A stretch of DNA of 33,617 nucleotides, taken from contig DASWRM010000010.1 in NCBI GenBank assembly GCA_036403155.1, forward strand, positions 1 to 33,617, written 5' to 3'. The notes under the pieces were generated by a model, which was not told the DNA's origin, searched no databases, and saw nothing but the letters and a program-made list of their open reading frames with translations. The stretch comes from Gaiellales bacterium. GTDB lineage: Bacteria; Actinomycetota; Thermoleophilia; Gaiellales; JAICJC01. Position 1 is the first letter of the stretch. Each line of letters opens with the position of its first letter. This document shows, in pieces, positions 7,739 through 15,571 of the stretch. Both the position numbers and the translations under genes were made by a program.

Positions 7739-8310
7739 GGGCGCTCGGCGAAGTTGAGGTAGTAGCGGCTTGGTGTCGGCTCCGCCTGTCCCTGGTACTT
7801 GCTGCCCAGCGTGCCCGAGCCGTACGGGTTGTCGGCGGGCGTCGTCAGCGTCATGAAGCTGAGCTGGGCGATCCGCATGCCGGGGTAGACGGTGATCGGC
7901 AGGTTCGCGACGTTCGCCAGCTCGAGCGTGATGTGGCCGTCGAACCCGGCGTCGATCACGCCCGCCGTCTGGTGCACGACCAGCCCCAGCCGGCCGAGCG
8001 AGCTCTTGCCGTCGAGCGTCGCGACGATGTCGTCGGGCAGCGCGACGCGTTGTGCCACGACGCCGAGCACGAACTCGCCGGGGTGCAGGATGAAGGGCTC
8101 GTCGGGACCGACGCGCACGAGCTCCGTGAGGTCCTCCATCTCCCGCTTTACGTCGATATAGGGATACCGGGCGTTTCGGAACACCCGGAAGCTGTCCCCG
8201 ACCGTTACGTCGACGCTGCACGGCTGCACCATCGCGTCGTCGAACGGGTCGATCACCAGCCTGCCGGCTGCGATCTCCTCGCGGATCGAGTGGTCGGAGA
8301 GCACCATCAA
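7735..8310 (-). CDS. dcd: dCTP deaminase (probably bifunctional dCTP deaminase/dUTPase)
   Basis: Makes deoxyuridine nucleotides from dCTP for thymidylate synthesis. The 190-residue product matches the Mycobacterium-type enzyme throughout: LVIDPFDDAMVQPCSVDV, the nucleotide-binding GKSSLGRLGL, the catalytic-glutamate segment GHITLELANVANLPI and the C-terminal GSKYQGQAEPTPSR. The HQTAGVIDAGF stretch resembles the Mycobacterium bifunctional enzyme (HSTAGFIDPGF) rather than E. coli Dcd (HVTAHRIDPGW), which suggests dCTP goes directly to dUMP. Start: TTG 8310 lies 6 nt after a TAGAAT box and ATG 8307 lies 9 nt after it; either is possible. It is divergent from the aminotransferase gene. Confidence 0.93.
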   Translation of the reverse strand: MMVLSDHSIREEIAAGRLVIDPFDDAMVQPCSVDVTVGDSFRVFRNARYPYIDVKREMEDLTELVRVGPDEPFILHPGEFVLGVVAQRVALPDDIVATLDGKSSLGRLGLVVHQTAGVIDAGFDGHITLELANVANLPITVYPGMRIAQLSFMTLTTPADNPYGSGTLGSKYQGQAEPTPSRYYLNFAERP

Positions 8311-8316
8311 GCGGGG

Positions 8317-8322
8317 ATTCTA
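8317..8322 (-). promoter_or_regulatory. -10 box of dcd (leaderless-type)
   Basis: TAGAAT on the minus strand, 6 nt before TTG 8310 and 9 nt before ATG 8307. It is the closest to consensus of the start-adjacent boxes in this window. Confidence 0.55.
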
Positions 8323-8330
8323 CGCACACC

Positions 8331-8393
8331 TTCAGCGAAGCCCCGGGCACTGGTATCCTCTAAAAGTTTGCGGCCGGTGGATCCACCCCGGCC
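8331..8393 (+). promoter_or_regulatory. Promoter and 5'-UTR palindrome of the aminotransferase gene
   Basis: TTCAGC (8331-8336), 17-nt spacer, TATCCT (8354-8359). Between the predicted start point and the ribosome-binding site is a perfect palindrome GGTGGATCCACC (8376-8387) bracketed by GGCC on both sides. It could be an operator or an RNA hairpin in the leader. Confidence 0.4.
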
Positions 8394-8410
8394 CGATGGA
8401 GGGAGGCCGT

Positions 8411-9766
8411 ATGGCGAAGACGATCGACCTGCGCACCGAGGTGCCCGGGCCCACGTCGCGCGTGATCCTGGCCCGCAAGGAGCGGGTGATCGCCGATGCG
8501 AAGAGCATCTACCTGCCGATCGTGATCGACCACGCCCACGGCGCGGCGGTCACCGACGTCGACGGGAACACCTTCCTCGACTGGACGGGCGGGATCGGCT
8601 GCCTCAACGTCGGGCACACCAACGAAGCCGTTTCCGCCGCCCTCCACGCCCAGGTCGACCGCTTCCTGCACACGGACTTCACGATGGTGCCGTACGAGTC
8701 GTACATCGAGCTGGCGGAGCGGCTGCTCGATCGCACCCCGATCGCCGGGCCGAAGAAGGCCGCGTTCTTCAACTCCGGGGCCGAGGCGGTCGAGAACGCG
8801 GTCAAGTTCGCGAAGCTCGCGACCGGCCGGTCGGCCGTGATCTGCTTCGACCGCGCGTTCCACGGCCGCACGCAGATGGCCATGTCGCTGACCTCCAAGC
8901 AGCACCCCTACAAGGCCGGCCTCGGGCCCTTCGTGCCCGAGGTCTACCGCGCCCCCTATCCCTACCCCTACCGTGACGACGTGGCCGACCCGGCCGAGCA
9001 CGCGCTCGACGCGCTGCGCGACATGTTCGTCACCCACGTCGCCGCCGAGAACGTCGCTGCGATCATCTTCGAGCCGGTCCAGGGCGAGGGCGGGTTCGTC
9101 GTGCCGCCTGCCGAGTGGGTGCAGGGGCTGCGGCAGATCGCCGACGAGCACGGCATCGTGCTGATCGCCGACGAGGTGCAGTCGGGTATGGGCCGCACCG
9201 GCCGGATGTTCGCAATCGAGCACTTCGGCGTGGAGCCCGACCTGATCACGATCGCGAAGTCGATGGCGGCCGGCGTCCCGATCTCGGGCGTGCTGGGCAA
9301 GGCCGCGGTGATCGACGCCGCCGGCGACTCGACCATCGGCGGCACCTATGTCGGCTCGCCGCTGGGGTGCGTCGCGGGCATCGCCGTGCTCGACGAGATC
9401 GAGCAGCGTGACCTGCTCGGCCGCGGCCGGGCGATCGGCGAGCGCATGCGCGCGCGCTTCGAGGCCGTGCAGGCGCGGCATCCGCGCCTGGGCGACGTCC
9501 GGGGGCTGGGGCCGATGCTCGCCGTGGAGTTCGTCCGCGACCCGGCCACGAGGACGCCCACCCCGGAGGTGGCCACGGCCGTCGCCGAGGCCGCGATGCA
9601 CCGCGGCCTGTTGATCCTGAAGGCCGGCATCTACGGCAACTGCCTGCGCGTGCTGGTCAGCCTGGTCGCGACCGACGCGCAGATCGACGAGTCGCTCGAC
9701 GTCTTCGATGAGGCGGTCGATTCGGTGCTTGCCGAGACGCCGGCCATGCGGGCGACCGGGCGCTGA
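8411..9766 (+). CDS. gabT: Class III aminotransferase, GabT-like (4-aminobutyrate aminotransferase)
   Basis: A PLP enzyme of 451 aa that moves an omega-amino group, most likely from 4-aminobutyrate to 2-oxoglutarate. Class III marks in order: NTFLDWTGGIGCLNVGH, the cofactor-phosphate segment FFNSGAEAVENAVKFAK, FDRAFHGRTQMAMSLTSK, EPVQGEGGFVVPP, the aspartate in LIADEVQSGMGRTG, and the Schiff-base lysine in LITIAKSMAAGVPISGV. GGTYVGSPLGCVAG and the C-terminal GIYGNCLRVLVSL are typical of GabT. ATG 8411 is preferred to ATG 8396 because GGAGGGAGG (8398-8406) is well placed for it. Exact substrate is by homology; a related amine or amino-acid substrate remains possible. Confidence 0.88.
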   Translation: MAKTIDLRTEVPGPTSRVILARKERVIADAKSIYLPIVIDHAHGAAVTDVDGNTFLDWTGGIGCLNVGHTNEAVSAALHAQVDRFLHTDFTMVPYESYIELAERLLDRTPIAGPKKAAFFNSGAEAVENAVKFAKLATGRSAVICFDRAFHGRTQMAMSLTSKQHPYKAGLGPFVPEVYRAPYPYPYRDDVADPAEHALDALRDMFVTHVAAENVAAIIFEPVQGEGGFVVPPAEWVQGLRQIADEHGIVLIADEVQSGMGRTGRMFAIEHFGVEPDLITIAKSMAAGVPISGVLGKAAVIDAAGDSTIGGTYVGSPLGCVAGIAVLDEIEQRDLLGRGRAIGERMRARFEAVQARHPRLGDVRGLGPMLAVEFVRDPATRTPTPEVATAVAEAAMHRGLLILKAGIYGNCLRVLVSLVATDAQIDESLDVFDEAVDSVLAETPAMRATGR

Positions 9767-9808
9767 CGACGCGCTTGCGACCGTTGCACCCGTAAAGACC
9801 TTGTAAGA

Positions 9809-9841
9809 ACCGGTCGATACCGGTCTCGCGTGCTCTAGCAT
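9809..9841 (+). promoter_or_regulatory. Inverted repeat and -10 box upstream of the CAP-domain gene
   Basis: ACCGGT, CGAT, ACCGGT (9809-9824) forms an inverted repeat that covers the expected -35 of a -10-like TAGCAT (9836-9841). Transcription would start near 9848, leaving a 30-nt leader with a strong ribosome-binding site. Confidence 0.35.
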
Positions 9842-9877
9842 CGCGCTCAGCACCGCCTTGGAGGGAGGGAGAAACCA

Positions 9878-10351
9878 CTGAAGGCGAAGCTCACCGTATG
9901 CTTGCTCGGGGTCGTTCTGCTCGCGGCACTGCCGGCGCCCGCGCTCGGGTTCTCGGCGGCCACGTGGCGGCACGCCCTGCTGCACCGGATCAACCATTAC
10001 CGCCACTCGCACGGGCTGCACCGCCTTACGTCGGGGCCGCGGCTGCACCGCGCGGCGACCGCGCACAGCCTCAACATGGCCACGCACCACATGCTCAGCC
10101 ACAGCTCGTGGTCGGGCACGGACTGGCTGACGCGGATCCGGGCGTACGGGTTCAAGGGCGACTGGGCGGGCGAGAACCTGGCCGTCGGCCGGTGGACGGC
10201 GCGCAAGACGATGCGCGCGTGGAGGGCCAGTCCGGCGCACAACGCGAACCTGCTGAACGGGCACTTCCGCGTGGTCGGTATCGGGATCGTCCGGGGGGTG
10301 TGGTCGGGCCACACGGCCTACTACATCACGGCCGATTTCGGGGGCCCCTGA
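9878..10351 (+). CDS. Secreted CAP-domain (SCP/PR1-like) protein, CTG start
   Basis: A 157-aa exported protein with a single CAP/SCP domain. Domain marks: INHYRHSHGLHRL, HSLNMATHHMLSH, GENLAVGRWTARKTMRAW, SPAHNANLLNGHFRVVGIG and a C-terminal YYITADFGG; the family's histidines and glutamate are present. Start choice: the first TTG (9902) would remove the basic end of the signal peptide and has no ribosome-binding site. CTG 9878 lies 6 nt after GGAGGGAGGGAG and gives MKAKLTVCLLGVVLLAALP, a textbook signal peptide with likely cleavage after PALG. CTG initiation is therefore likely. Function of bacterial CAP proteins is mostly unknown. Confidence 0.82.
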   Translation: MKAKLTVCLLGVVLLAALPAPALGFSAATWRHALLHRINHYRHSHGLHRLTSGPRLHRAATAHSLNMATHHMLSHSSWSGTDWLTRIRAYGFKGDWAGENLAVGRWTARKTMRAWRASPAHNANLLNGHFRVVGIGIVRGVWSGHTAYYITADFGGP

Positions 10352-10441
10352 CCGCTTCTGCGGTTCTTGCAGGATGCTCGCATGGCGTAGTCGCTTTTGC
10401 CCCTCAAGAAGTGGGGCGCCGCGCCCGATATCTCCGGGCGT

Positions 10442-10870
10442 ATGGGCGAGTTCCACGTCAAGAGGATCGTGCTTCCGAGCGGCAAGACCGTCGAGATCGT
10501 CTACTACCAGGCGAGCGGCGGCGGCGAGCCTGTGATCTCGGACGTGCACGAGATCCAGGAGGGCGCCGCGCTCCAGGTGCGCCGGATCGAGCTGTGCTCC
10601 GACTGCGGCGGCGACCGCGTCCATCCGACCGAGTGGAACGAGGTGGAGGACATGCGCTGGCAGCTCGCCCTCCGCTGCCCCGACTGCGAGTGGCGCCACA
10701 CTGATACCTACGAGGCGCACGAGGTCGAGCGCTTCGACGACGTCCTCAACGATGCGACCGACCGCATCATCGAGGAGCTCGACCGCGTCACCCGCGAGAA
10801 CATGAACGAGGCGGCCGACCGCTTCCGCGCCGCGCTCGACAGCGACGGCATCACGCCGTTCGACTTCTAG
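10442..10870 (+). CDS. Small zinc-ribbon protein of unknown function
   Basis: A 142-aa cytoplasmic protein I cannot assign to a named family. An N-terminal strand-rich part (MGEFHVKRIVLPSGKTVEIVYY) leads to two CxxC knuckles 30-40 residues apart, LCSDCGG and RCPDCEWRH, which likely bind one zinc. The acidic C-terminal half is predicted helical (ERFDDVLNDATDRIIEELDRVTRENMNEAADRF). ATG 10442 is chosen over an in-frame upstream start at 10397 because the intervening residues look non-coding and a TATCTC box (10429-10434) ends 7 nt before it. A nucleic-acid or protein-binding adaptor role is possible but unproven. Confidence 0.7.
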   Translation: MGEFHVKRIVLPSGKTVEIVYYQASGGGEPVISDVHEIQEGAALQVRRIELCSDCGGDRVHPTEWNEVEDMRWQLALRCPDCEWRHTDTYEAHEVERFDDVLNDATDRIIEELDRVTRENMNEAADRFRAALDSDGITPFDF

Positions 10871-11208
10871 CCGGGACCGCTGGACGCCCCGCACCGCGTG
10901 GCAGCCGGCGTGACGGGTTCGCCACCGCCACGTATGTGACGACGTCCTGACGGCGGCGCATCGCCCTCCGTGACGGTGTCGGACACCCGGCAGGTCGGCG
11001 TGACGCGGCCGTGACACGCCCGTGAGCGGCCTCACGGCCTGGTTGGGCGGCGGCGTCGGGCACCCCCTCCCCGGGGTGTCCAACACCGGCCGGGTGGCTG
11101 CGACACGGGCGTTGGGGAGACGTGACGCATGCGTCCCTCGCCTCGGCGTCACGACGGGCGCACGGCCCCTGGCACATGGCCCGCGGAGCGGTGGACGGTC
11201 GGGCCGTC
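10871..11208. repeat. Gene-free, palindrome-rich intergenic region
   Basis: About 340 bp without a credible gene. It holds several short palindromes: GGTGTCGGACACC (10975-10987, perfect 6-bp arms), CCGTGAG/CTCACGG with loop CGGC (11020-11037), CACCCC/GGGGTG (11061-11078) and GGTGTCCAACACC (11075-11087). GTGACG recurs at 10910, 10936, 10970, 11000 and 11121. GGTTGGGCGGC at 11041 also occurs at the 3685 repeat. The CCGTGAG hairpin may serve as terminator for the zinc-ribbon gene. Confidence 0.5.
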
Positions 11209-11214
11209 TACCCT
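11209..11214 (+). promoter_or_regulatory. -10 box of the threonine-dehydratase-like gene (leaderless-type)
   Basis: TACCCT ends 7 nt before GTG 11222, and this spacing supports that GTG as the start. No ribosome-binding site is present upstream of the GTG. Confidence 0.45.
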
Positions 11215-11221
11215 CTTGGGC

Positions 11222-12220
11222 GTGATCTCGCTCGACGACGTGCGCGGTGCTGCGGCGGGGCTCGACGGCGTCGCGCACCGCACTCCCGTCCTCACCTCGC
11301 GGACGCTGGACGAGCTGACGGGGTCGGCGGTGCATTGCAAGGCGGAATGCTTCCAGCGCGGCGGCGCCTTCAAGTTCCGCGGCGCCTACACGATGATCTC
11401 TCGGCTGCCCGAAGCGGAGCGGGCTTGCGGCGTCGCGGCCTTCTCCTCCGGCAACCATGCCCAGGCCGTCGCCATCGCGGCGGGGCTGACCGGCGCTCCG
11501 GCCGTGATCCTGATGCCGTCCGACGCGCCGCGCGTGAAGGTGGAGGCGACCCGCGGGTACGCCGCCGAGGTGATCGCGTACGACCGGTACACCGAGGATC
11601 GCGAGCGCCTCGGGGCCGAGCTTGCCGAGCGGCGCGGGCTCGTGCTGGTGCCCCCCTACGAGCACAGCGACGTCATGAGCGGGCAGGGCACCGCCGCGCT
11701 GGAGCTGCTCGAGGACGTCCCGGATCTCGACGCCCTGCTCGTGCCGGTCGGGGGCGGCGGCCTGATCGCGGGCTGTGCGACCGCCGCGAAGGCCCTGCGC
11801 CCCGGCATCTCGGTGATCGGCGTCGAGCCGGAGGCGGGCGACGACACGCGCCGCTCGCTCGCCGCCGGCGAGCGCATCCGCATCGGCGTGCCGCGGACGA
11901 TCGCCGACGGGCAGCAGGCCGAGATTCCGGGCAGCCTGACGTTCGAGGTGAACCGCCGGTTGGTGGACGCGGTCGAGGTCGTCTCGGATGCGGAGATCGT
12001 GGACGCCATGCGGTTCGCCTTCGACCGCATGAAGACGGTGCTCGAGCCGAGCGGTGCGAGCGCGCTGGCGGCGCTGCTGGCCGGGCGCGTGCGGCTGCCC
12101 GGCGCGCGCGTCGGCATCGTCCTCTCCGGCGGCAACGTCGGTGCCGACCGCTTCGCGGACCTGATCCGCGGGGCGCCGGGCACCGCGCCTGCGATGCCCG
12201 GCGCGCGCTCGGTCAGCTGA
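11222..12220 (+). CDS. PLP-dependent threonine/serine ammonia-lyase-like enzyme (fold type II)
   Basis: A 332-aa enzyme of the threonine dehydratase / serine racemase group. The PLP lysine is in GGAFKFRGAYTMI; SSGNHAQAVAIAAG is the substrate loop; VPVGGGGLIAG is the glycine-rich phosphate-binding loop; and LSGGNVGADRF is the C-terminal cofactor loop. There is no ACT regulatory domain, so it resembles catabolic or short forms rather than allosteric biosynthetic IlvA. L-threonine deamination is the likeliest reaction; serine racemase or hydroxyaspartate ammonia-lyase activity cannot be excluded. GTG 11222 is preferred because earlier in-frame codons lie in repeat-rich non-coding sequence. It overlaps the convergent downstream gene by 8 bp. 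Confidence 0.88.
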   Translation: MISLDDVRGAAAGLDGVAHRTPVLTSRTLDELTGSAVHCKAECFQRGGAFKFRGAYTMISRLPEAERACGVAAFSSGNHAQAVAIAAGLTGAPAVILMPSDAPRVKVEATRGYAAEVIAYDRYTEDRERLGAELAERRGLVLVPPYEHSDVMSGQGTAALELLEDVPDLDALLVPVGGGGLIAGCATAAKALRPGISVIGVEPEAGDDTRRSLAAGERIRIGVPRTIADGQQAEIPGSLTFEVNRRLVDAVEVVSDAEIVDAMRFAFDRMKTVLEPSGASALAALLAGRVRLPGARVGIVLSGGNVGADRFADLIRGAPGTAPAMPGARSVS

Positions 12221-13499
12221 TCGTGAGCATCGCGGCGTCGTGCGCCGGCACGGTGATCTGCGTGACCGCCTGGCGGTCGACGGTCAGGTACGTGCCGGGG
12301 AGCGTCACGGCGATGGGCGCCGTGCCGGTGTTCACCAGCACCTCGCCGTTCGTGAACGTTCGCGTGTAGACGCCGCCGTGCAGGTAGCCCGCGACGGATG
12401 CGTACGTCTCGGTCGGCGTGCCGAGCGCCAGGTGGTACAGCGCCGAGTCGTCCGACCAGGCGACCTGCGTCTTGGTGGGCGAGAACTCGAAGGTGGCGTG
12501 CCCCTGGTTCCCGATCAGGAACGACCCGAGGCTGAACCGCCGCCACTGCTCGAGCTGCGCGGCCGTTCCCGCGGTCCACGTCTTGACCGTCGCGTTCACC
12601 CCGCGATCGAGCGTGCTCGAGTCGCTCAGCATCTGCACCTCGTACCTCCAGCCGGCGTCGGTCGGGAACGAGGTGAGCGCCTGTGCCGGCGAGCGCAGCC
12701 ACACCTCCGCGTCGCCGGCCGTGGCGAAGTCGAACAAGAGCCGGCTCGGCCCGAAGCCGGTGCCGAAGTACCGCCGGCCGCTTCCGATGCCGTTTGCGAT
12801 CACCGGGTGGCCGGTGAACCGCTCGACCCGGTCGCCGATCGGCCCTGTGATCTCGTCGTACCATGCGGTGGCGGTGAACGGCGTTCCCGAAGCGTCGGCC
12901 GCCGGAACGGCGCCGCCGACGTTGTACGAGGCGTTGAGCGGCGCCGACCCCAGCATGTCGACGAAGCAGCCGTCCGCCGCTCCGGGGCCCGCGGCCGTCA
13001 GCTGGGACTGACACCGGTGGGCGACCCAGTCGGCCCAGCCTGCGTAGGTCTCACCGCCGCTGGTGTAGGGCACCGTCGACCGCGGGTCCATCAGGTAGTT
13101 GCCGTATCCGGCGGACTGGATCCTGCTCCCGTCCTTGGCGCGCATGTACCAACTGCTCGGGAACGTGCCACCCTGCGATTTCCCGGCGTACATGCCGTTC
13201 AGGTACAGGAAGATGCGCAGGTTCGGGTTCGCCTGCTTCATCGCGGCGCCGTAGCCGTTCAGCTGTGCCGGCCCCAGCGAGATGGTGGTGTGCGAGACGG
13301 CGATCCGCTGTGCCGTCGCAAGGTCCGGGATGCGGCCCCCGTACATCTGCATCGACAGACCCTGGTTGATGCCGCTCGCAGTCGGTGCCAGCACCTGACT
13401 GGCGGTGAAGAGCGGTGTCGCCTGTGCGGGCACCGCCGAGACCAGCACGGTGGCGGCCGCGAGCAGGCCCATGACGCGCCGTGGCGCTCGAGTGCGCAT
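12213..13499 (-). CDS. Secreted putative glycoside hydrolase-like protein (GHL15-type)
   Basis: A 428-aa exported protein. A signal peptide is evident (basic MRTRAPRRV, hydrophobic GLLAAATVLVSAVPA, likely cut after AQA). The body looks like a TIM-barrel glycosidase relative: early QMYGGRIPDLATAQRIA, NLRIFLYLNGMYAGK, YLMDPRS, CFVDMLG with a candidate acidic residue, VIANGIGSGRRYFG, LLFDFATAGDAEVWL, and a C-terminal beta-sandwich-like tail (EVLVNTGTAPIAVTLPG). This pattern recalls the hypothetical glycosyl hydrolase 15-like group; activity and substrate are unproven. ATG 13499 has GGGGGA a few bases upstream. It converges with the threonine-dehydratase-like gene, the 3' ends overlapping by 8 bp. 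Confidence 0.65.
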   Translation of the reverse strand: MRTRAPRRVMGLLAAATVLVSAVPAQATPLFTASQVLAPTASGINQGLSMQMYGGRIPDLATAQRIAVSHTTISLGPAQLNGYGAAMKQANPNLRIFLYLNGMYAGKSQGGTFPSSWYMRAKDGSRIQSAGYGNYLMDPRSTVPYTSGGETYAGWADWVAHRCQSQLTAAGPGAADGCFVDMLGSAPLNASYNVGGAVPAADASGTPFTATAWYDEITGPIGDRVERFTGHPVIANGIGSGRRYFGTGFGPSRLLFDFATAGDAEVWLRSPAQALTSFPTDAGWRYEVQMLSDSSTLDRGVNATVKTWTAGTAAQLEQWRRFSLGSFLIGNQGHATFEFSPTKTQVAWSDDSALYHLALGTPTETYASVAGYLHGGVYTRTFTNGEVLVNTGTAPIAVTLPGTYLTVDRQAVTQITVPAHDAAMLTIS

Positions 13500-13645
13500 T
13501 CGGATTCCCCCTGTGACTCCCTGCCGCGGCCCCCCCGGCCGTGGTCAACAGGGTGATCGGGCGCGCTCGCATGTCCCGGGCGACTCCACAGAGGGACGCG
13601 GCATCCCCGATTCGGCGTAGTTCACCGCGATCCCGCGGGCGGCGG

Positions 13646-14911
13646 TCAGGCGACCGAGCGGAGCGGCTCGTCGGCCGCGCCGGGCACGTCGCGGAGCCGC
13701 ATGACCGGCGACGGAATCAGCCACAGCACGCCGGCGAGGGCGCCCACCGTGGCGATCCAGAGCGCCGGCCGCAGCCCGAGCGCGCTTCCGAGCAGCCCGC
13801 CTGCGATGGATCCGAGCGGCCGCACCCCGTAGTTCACGACCATGTAGGCCCCCGCGACACGCGAACGCAGCCTGTCGGGCACGAGCGCCGCGGAGATGAC
13901 GCCGCCCGTGATGTCGAGCATCATCACGCCCAGCCCCGAGCCGAACTCGGCCAGGAAGAGCAGCGACAGGATCAGCGGGTCGGGCCCACCCGCGAGCGGC
14001 ACCAGCACGAGCGGCGCCGGAAAGAGCAGGCAGCCGAGCGCGAAGGCGGGCCCGATGCCGATCGACCGCTGCGTGCGCGCGGTGACCAGTGAGCCGAGCA
14101 GGCTGCCGACCGCTCCCGCCCCGAGCACGACGCCGAGCGTTCCCGGCGAAACGCCGAGCGACCTCGTGGCGAACAGGATGAACAGCGCGAAGAACATGAA
14201 GTTGAACAGGTTGATCGTGGCCGTCGCCCCCAGCGACGCGCGCATGACCGGGTCGCTCGCGATGAACCGCAGCCCTTCCAGCACGCCTGTGTCGCCATCG
14301 TCGTCCGGCTGCGGCTCTCGCGGGTCGATCGTCCGCAGCATCGCGGCGCAGGCCACGAACGAGATCGCATCCACGGCCACCGCGAACGGCGCGGTCAGCG
14401 CCTGCACGAGCAGCCCCCCGATGCTCGATCCGGCCATGAACGACACCGCCCGGCTGCCGTTCAGCAGCGACCCGCCGGTGACGTAGTCGTCACGGGGCAG
14501 CAGCGAGACGAACAGGGTGTTGTACGAGACCCAGAACACGACGCTGAGCGATCCGGTCAGGAAGGCGACGGCGTAGAGCTGCGCCATGGACAGGGCGCCG
14601 ACGGCGTACGCGACGGGGATCGACGCGAGCAGGACGGCCCGTCCGAGGTCCGTCGCGATCATCAGCGACCGCCGTCCGCCACGGCGGTCCGCCCATGCGC
14701 CGGCATGGAGTGAGAACAGCAGGTTCGGGATCAGGTTGGCCGCGGTGAGGTACCCCATGTCGGCCGGCCCGGCACCGAGCGTGAGCACCGCGACCAGCGG
14801 GAGCGCGAGCAGCGAGATCTGATCGCCCACCAGCGATGTCGTCTCGGCGATCCAGAAGACGCGGAACGGCCGGTTGCGGCGCAGGAGGTCGGGCAGCAGC
14901 GGGCGGGGCAT
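13646..14911 (-). CDS. MFS transporter (EntS/MFS_3-like exporter)
   Basis: A 421-aa polytopic membrane protein with about 12 hydrophobic helices. The N terminus RNRPFRVFWIAETTSLVGDQISLLALPLVAV and the loop AGAWADRRGGRRSLMIATDLGRAVLLA are typical of the MFS group that includes the enterobactin exporter EntS and macrolide-type exporters. A short charged central loop (IDPREPQPDDDGDTG) splits the two halves. The ATG lies 7 nt after the stop of the ArsR-type regulator gene, so the two form an operon, which suggests a ligand-induced efflux pump. Substrate unknown. Confidence 0.85.
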   Translation of the reverse strand: MPRPLLPDLLRRNRPFRVFWIAETTSLVGDQISLLALPLVAVLTLGAGPADMGYLTAANLIPNLLFSLHAGAWADRRGGRRSLMIATDLGRAVLLASIPVAYAVGALSMAQLYAVAFLTGSLSVVFWVSYNTLFVSLLPRDDYVTGGSLLNGSRAVSFMAGSSIGGLLVQALTAPFAVAVDAISFVACAAMLRTIDPREPQPDDDGDTGVLEGLRFIASDPVMRASLGATATINLFNFMFFALFILFATRSLGVSPGTLGVVLGAGAVGSLLGSLVTARTQRSIGIGPAFALGCLLFPAPLVLVPLAGGPDPLILSLLFLAEFGSGLGVMMLDITGGVISAALVPDRLRSRVAGAYMVVNYGVRPLGSIAGGLLGSALGLRPALWIATVGALAGVLWLIPSPVMRLRDVPGAADEPLRSVA

Positions 14912-14918
14912 CCGCAGG

Positions 14919-15503
14919 TCAGCGGGCGTCGGGGGCGGCGATCGGGAACCCGAGCTGGATCAGCGTGACCAGGCGCGAGCCCTCGGGGCGGGCCGAAGCA
15001 TCGGCGGCACGCTCGAGATAGGGCGCCACGACGCGGCTCAGCTGCTCGCCGATCGCCTTCAGCTCGTCAGCGGTCACGTACAGCGGCATGTCGCCGAAGA
15101 CGGCGGCGTCCTGCCATTCGATCGGCTCGCCGGCCTTCTCGTCCAGCCAGTGCAGCACCTGCTCCATGTAGCGCTCCACCACCACGGTGCTGAGCAGCTG
15201 GTCGGCTGCCGCCATCGCCGGCTCGGCGCCGACGGCCGACCAGCTGGTGAAGCTGGCGGTTGCCTGCCACGGCCGCTCGCGGCCGCGCCCACCGAGGGCC
15301 TCCTCGACCAGCCCGTACTTCGCGAGCTGGCGAAGGTGGAACGACGCGCTCGCCGGCACCTCGCCGAGCAGCGCGCCGGCCTGGGTCGCGGTGAGCGGCC
15401 CCCTCGTTCGCAGGAGGCCGACCAGCTTCACCCGCGTGGGATGGGCGAGCGCGCGCAGCGCGCGGGGATCGGTGAGCGTGACGGTGCGCTTGGGATCGGG
15501 CAC
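14919..15503 (-). CDS. ArsR-type winged-helix transcriptional regulator
   Basis: A 194-aa regulator. The N-terminal winged helix reads DPRALRALAHPTRVKLVGLL, then TATQAGALLGEVPASASFHLRQLAKYGLVEEA, an ArsR/HTH_20-like domain. The C-terminal 100 residues are predicted helical (ADQLLSTVVVERYMEQVLHWLDEKAG...ELKAIGEQLSRVVAPYLERA) and may bind a ligand or dimerise. No ArsR metal-binding ELCVCDL-type motif is present, so it is unlikely to sense metal through that site. GTG 15503 lies 7 nt after an excellent promoter, so the mRNA is probably leaderless. It likely represses itself and the co-transcribed MFS exporter. Confidence 0.85.
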   Translation of the reverse strand: MPDPKRTVTLTDPRALRALAHPTRVKLVGLLRTRGPLTATQAGALLGEVPASASFHLRQLAKYGLVEEALGGRGRERPWQATASFTSWSAVGAEPAMAAADQLLSTVVVERYMEQVLHWLDEKAGEPIEWQDAAVFGDMPLYVTADELKAIGEQLSRVVAPYLERAADASARPEGSRLVTLIQLGFPIAAPDAR

Positions 15504-15508
15504 GCATG

Positions 15509-15539
15509 GAAAGATAGCTTTCGAAAGGGTCGTTGTAAA
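15509..15539 (-). promoter_or_regulatory. Promoter and probable operator of the regulator-exporter operon
   Basis: On the minus strand TTTACA (15539-15534), 17-nt spacer, TATCTT (15516-15511), then 7 nt to GTG. Two overlapping inverted repeats cover it: GAAAG/CTTTC with a 4-nt centre (15509-15522) and the perfect CTTTCGAAAG (15518-15527). They sit on the -10 and spacer, where an autorepressor would act. Confidence 0.65.
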
Positions 15540-15571
15540 GGGGGCGGCGGGAGGCTCGGTGCCGGCCTGCC

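Noticed and set aside
10851-11177. 108-codon minus-strand ORF in the palindrome-rich gap
   Set aside because: Composition is Arg/Pro/Ala-rich without hydrophobic core and it spans repeated palindromes; not a credible protein.
10871-11208. Possible CRISPR array because GTGACG recurs
   Set aside because: The repeats are only 6 bp, spacing is irregular (about 26-34 bp, then over 100 bp) and there are no cas genes.
8360-11665. 1101-codon open frame on the minus strand
   Set aside because: It runs antisense through the aminotransferase, CAP, zinc-ribbon and threonine-dehydratase genes; composition is an Arg/Ala/Asp-rich shadow with no domain, produced by high GC.
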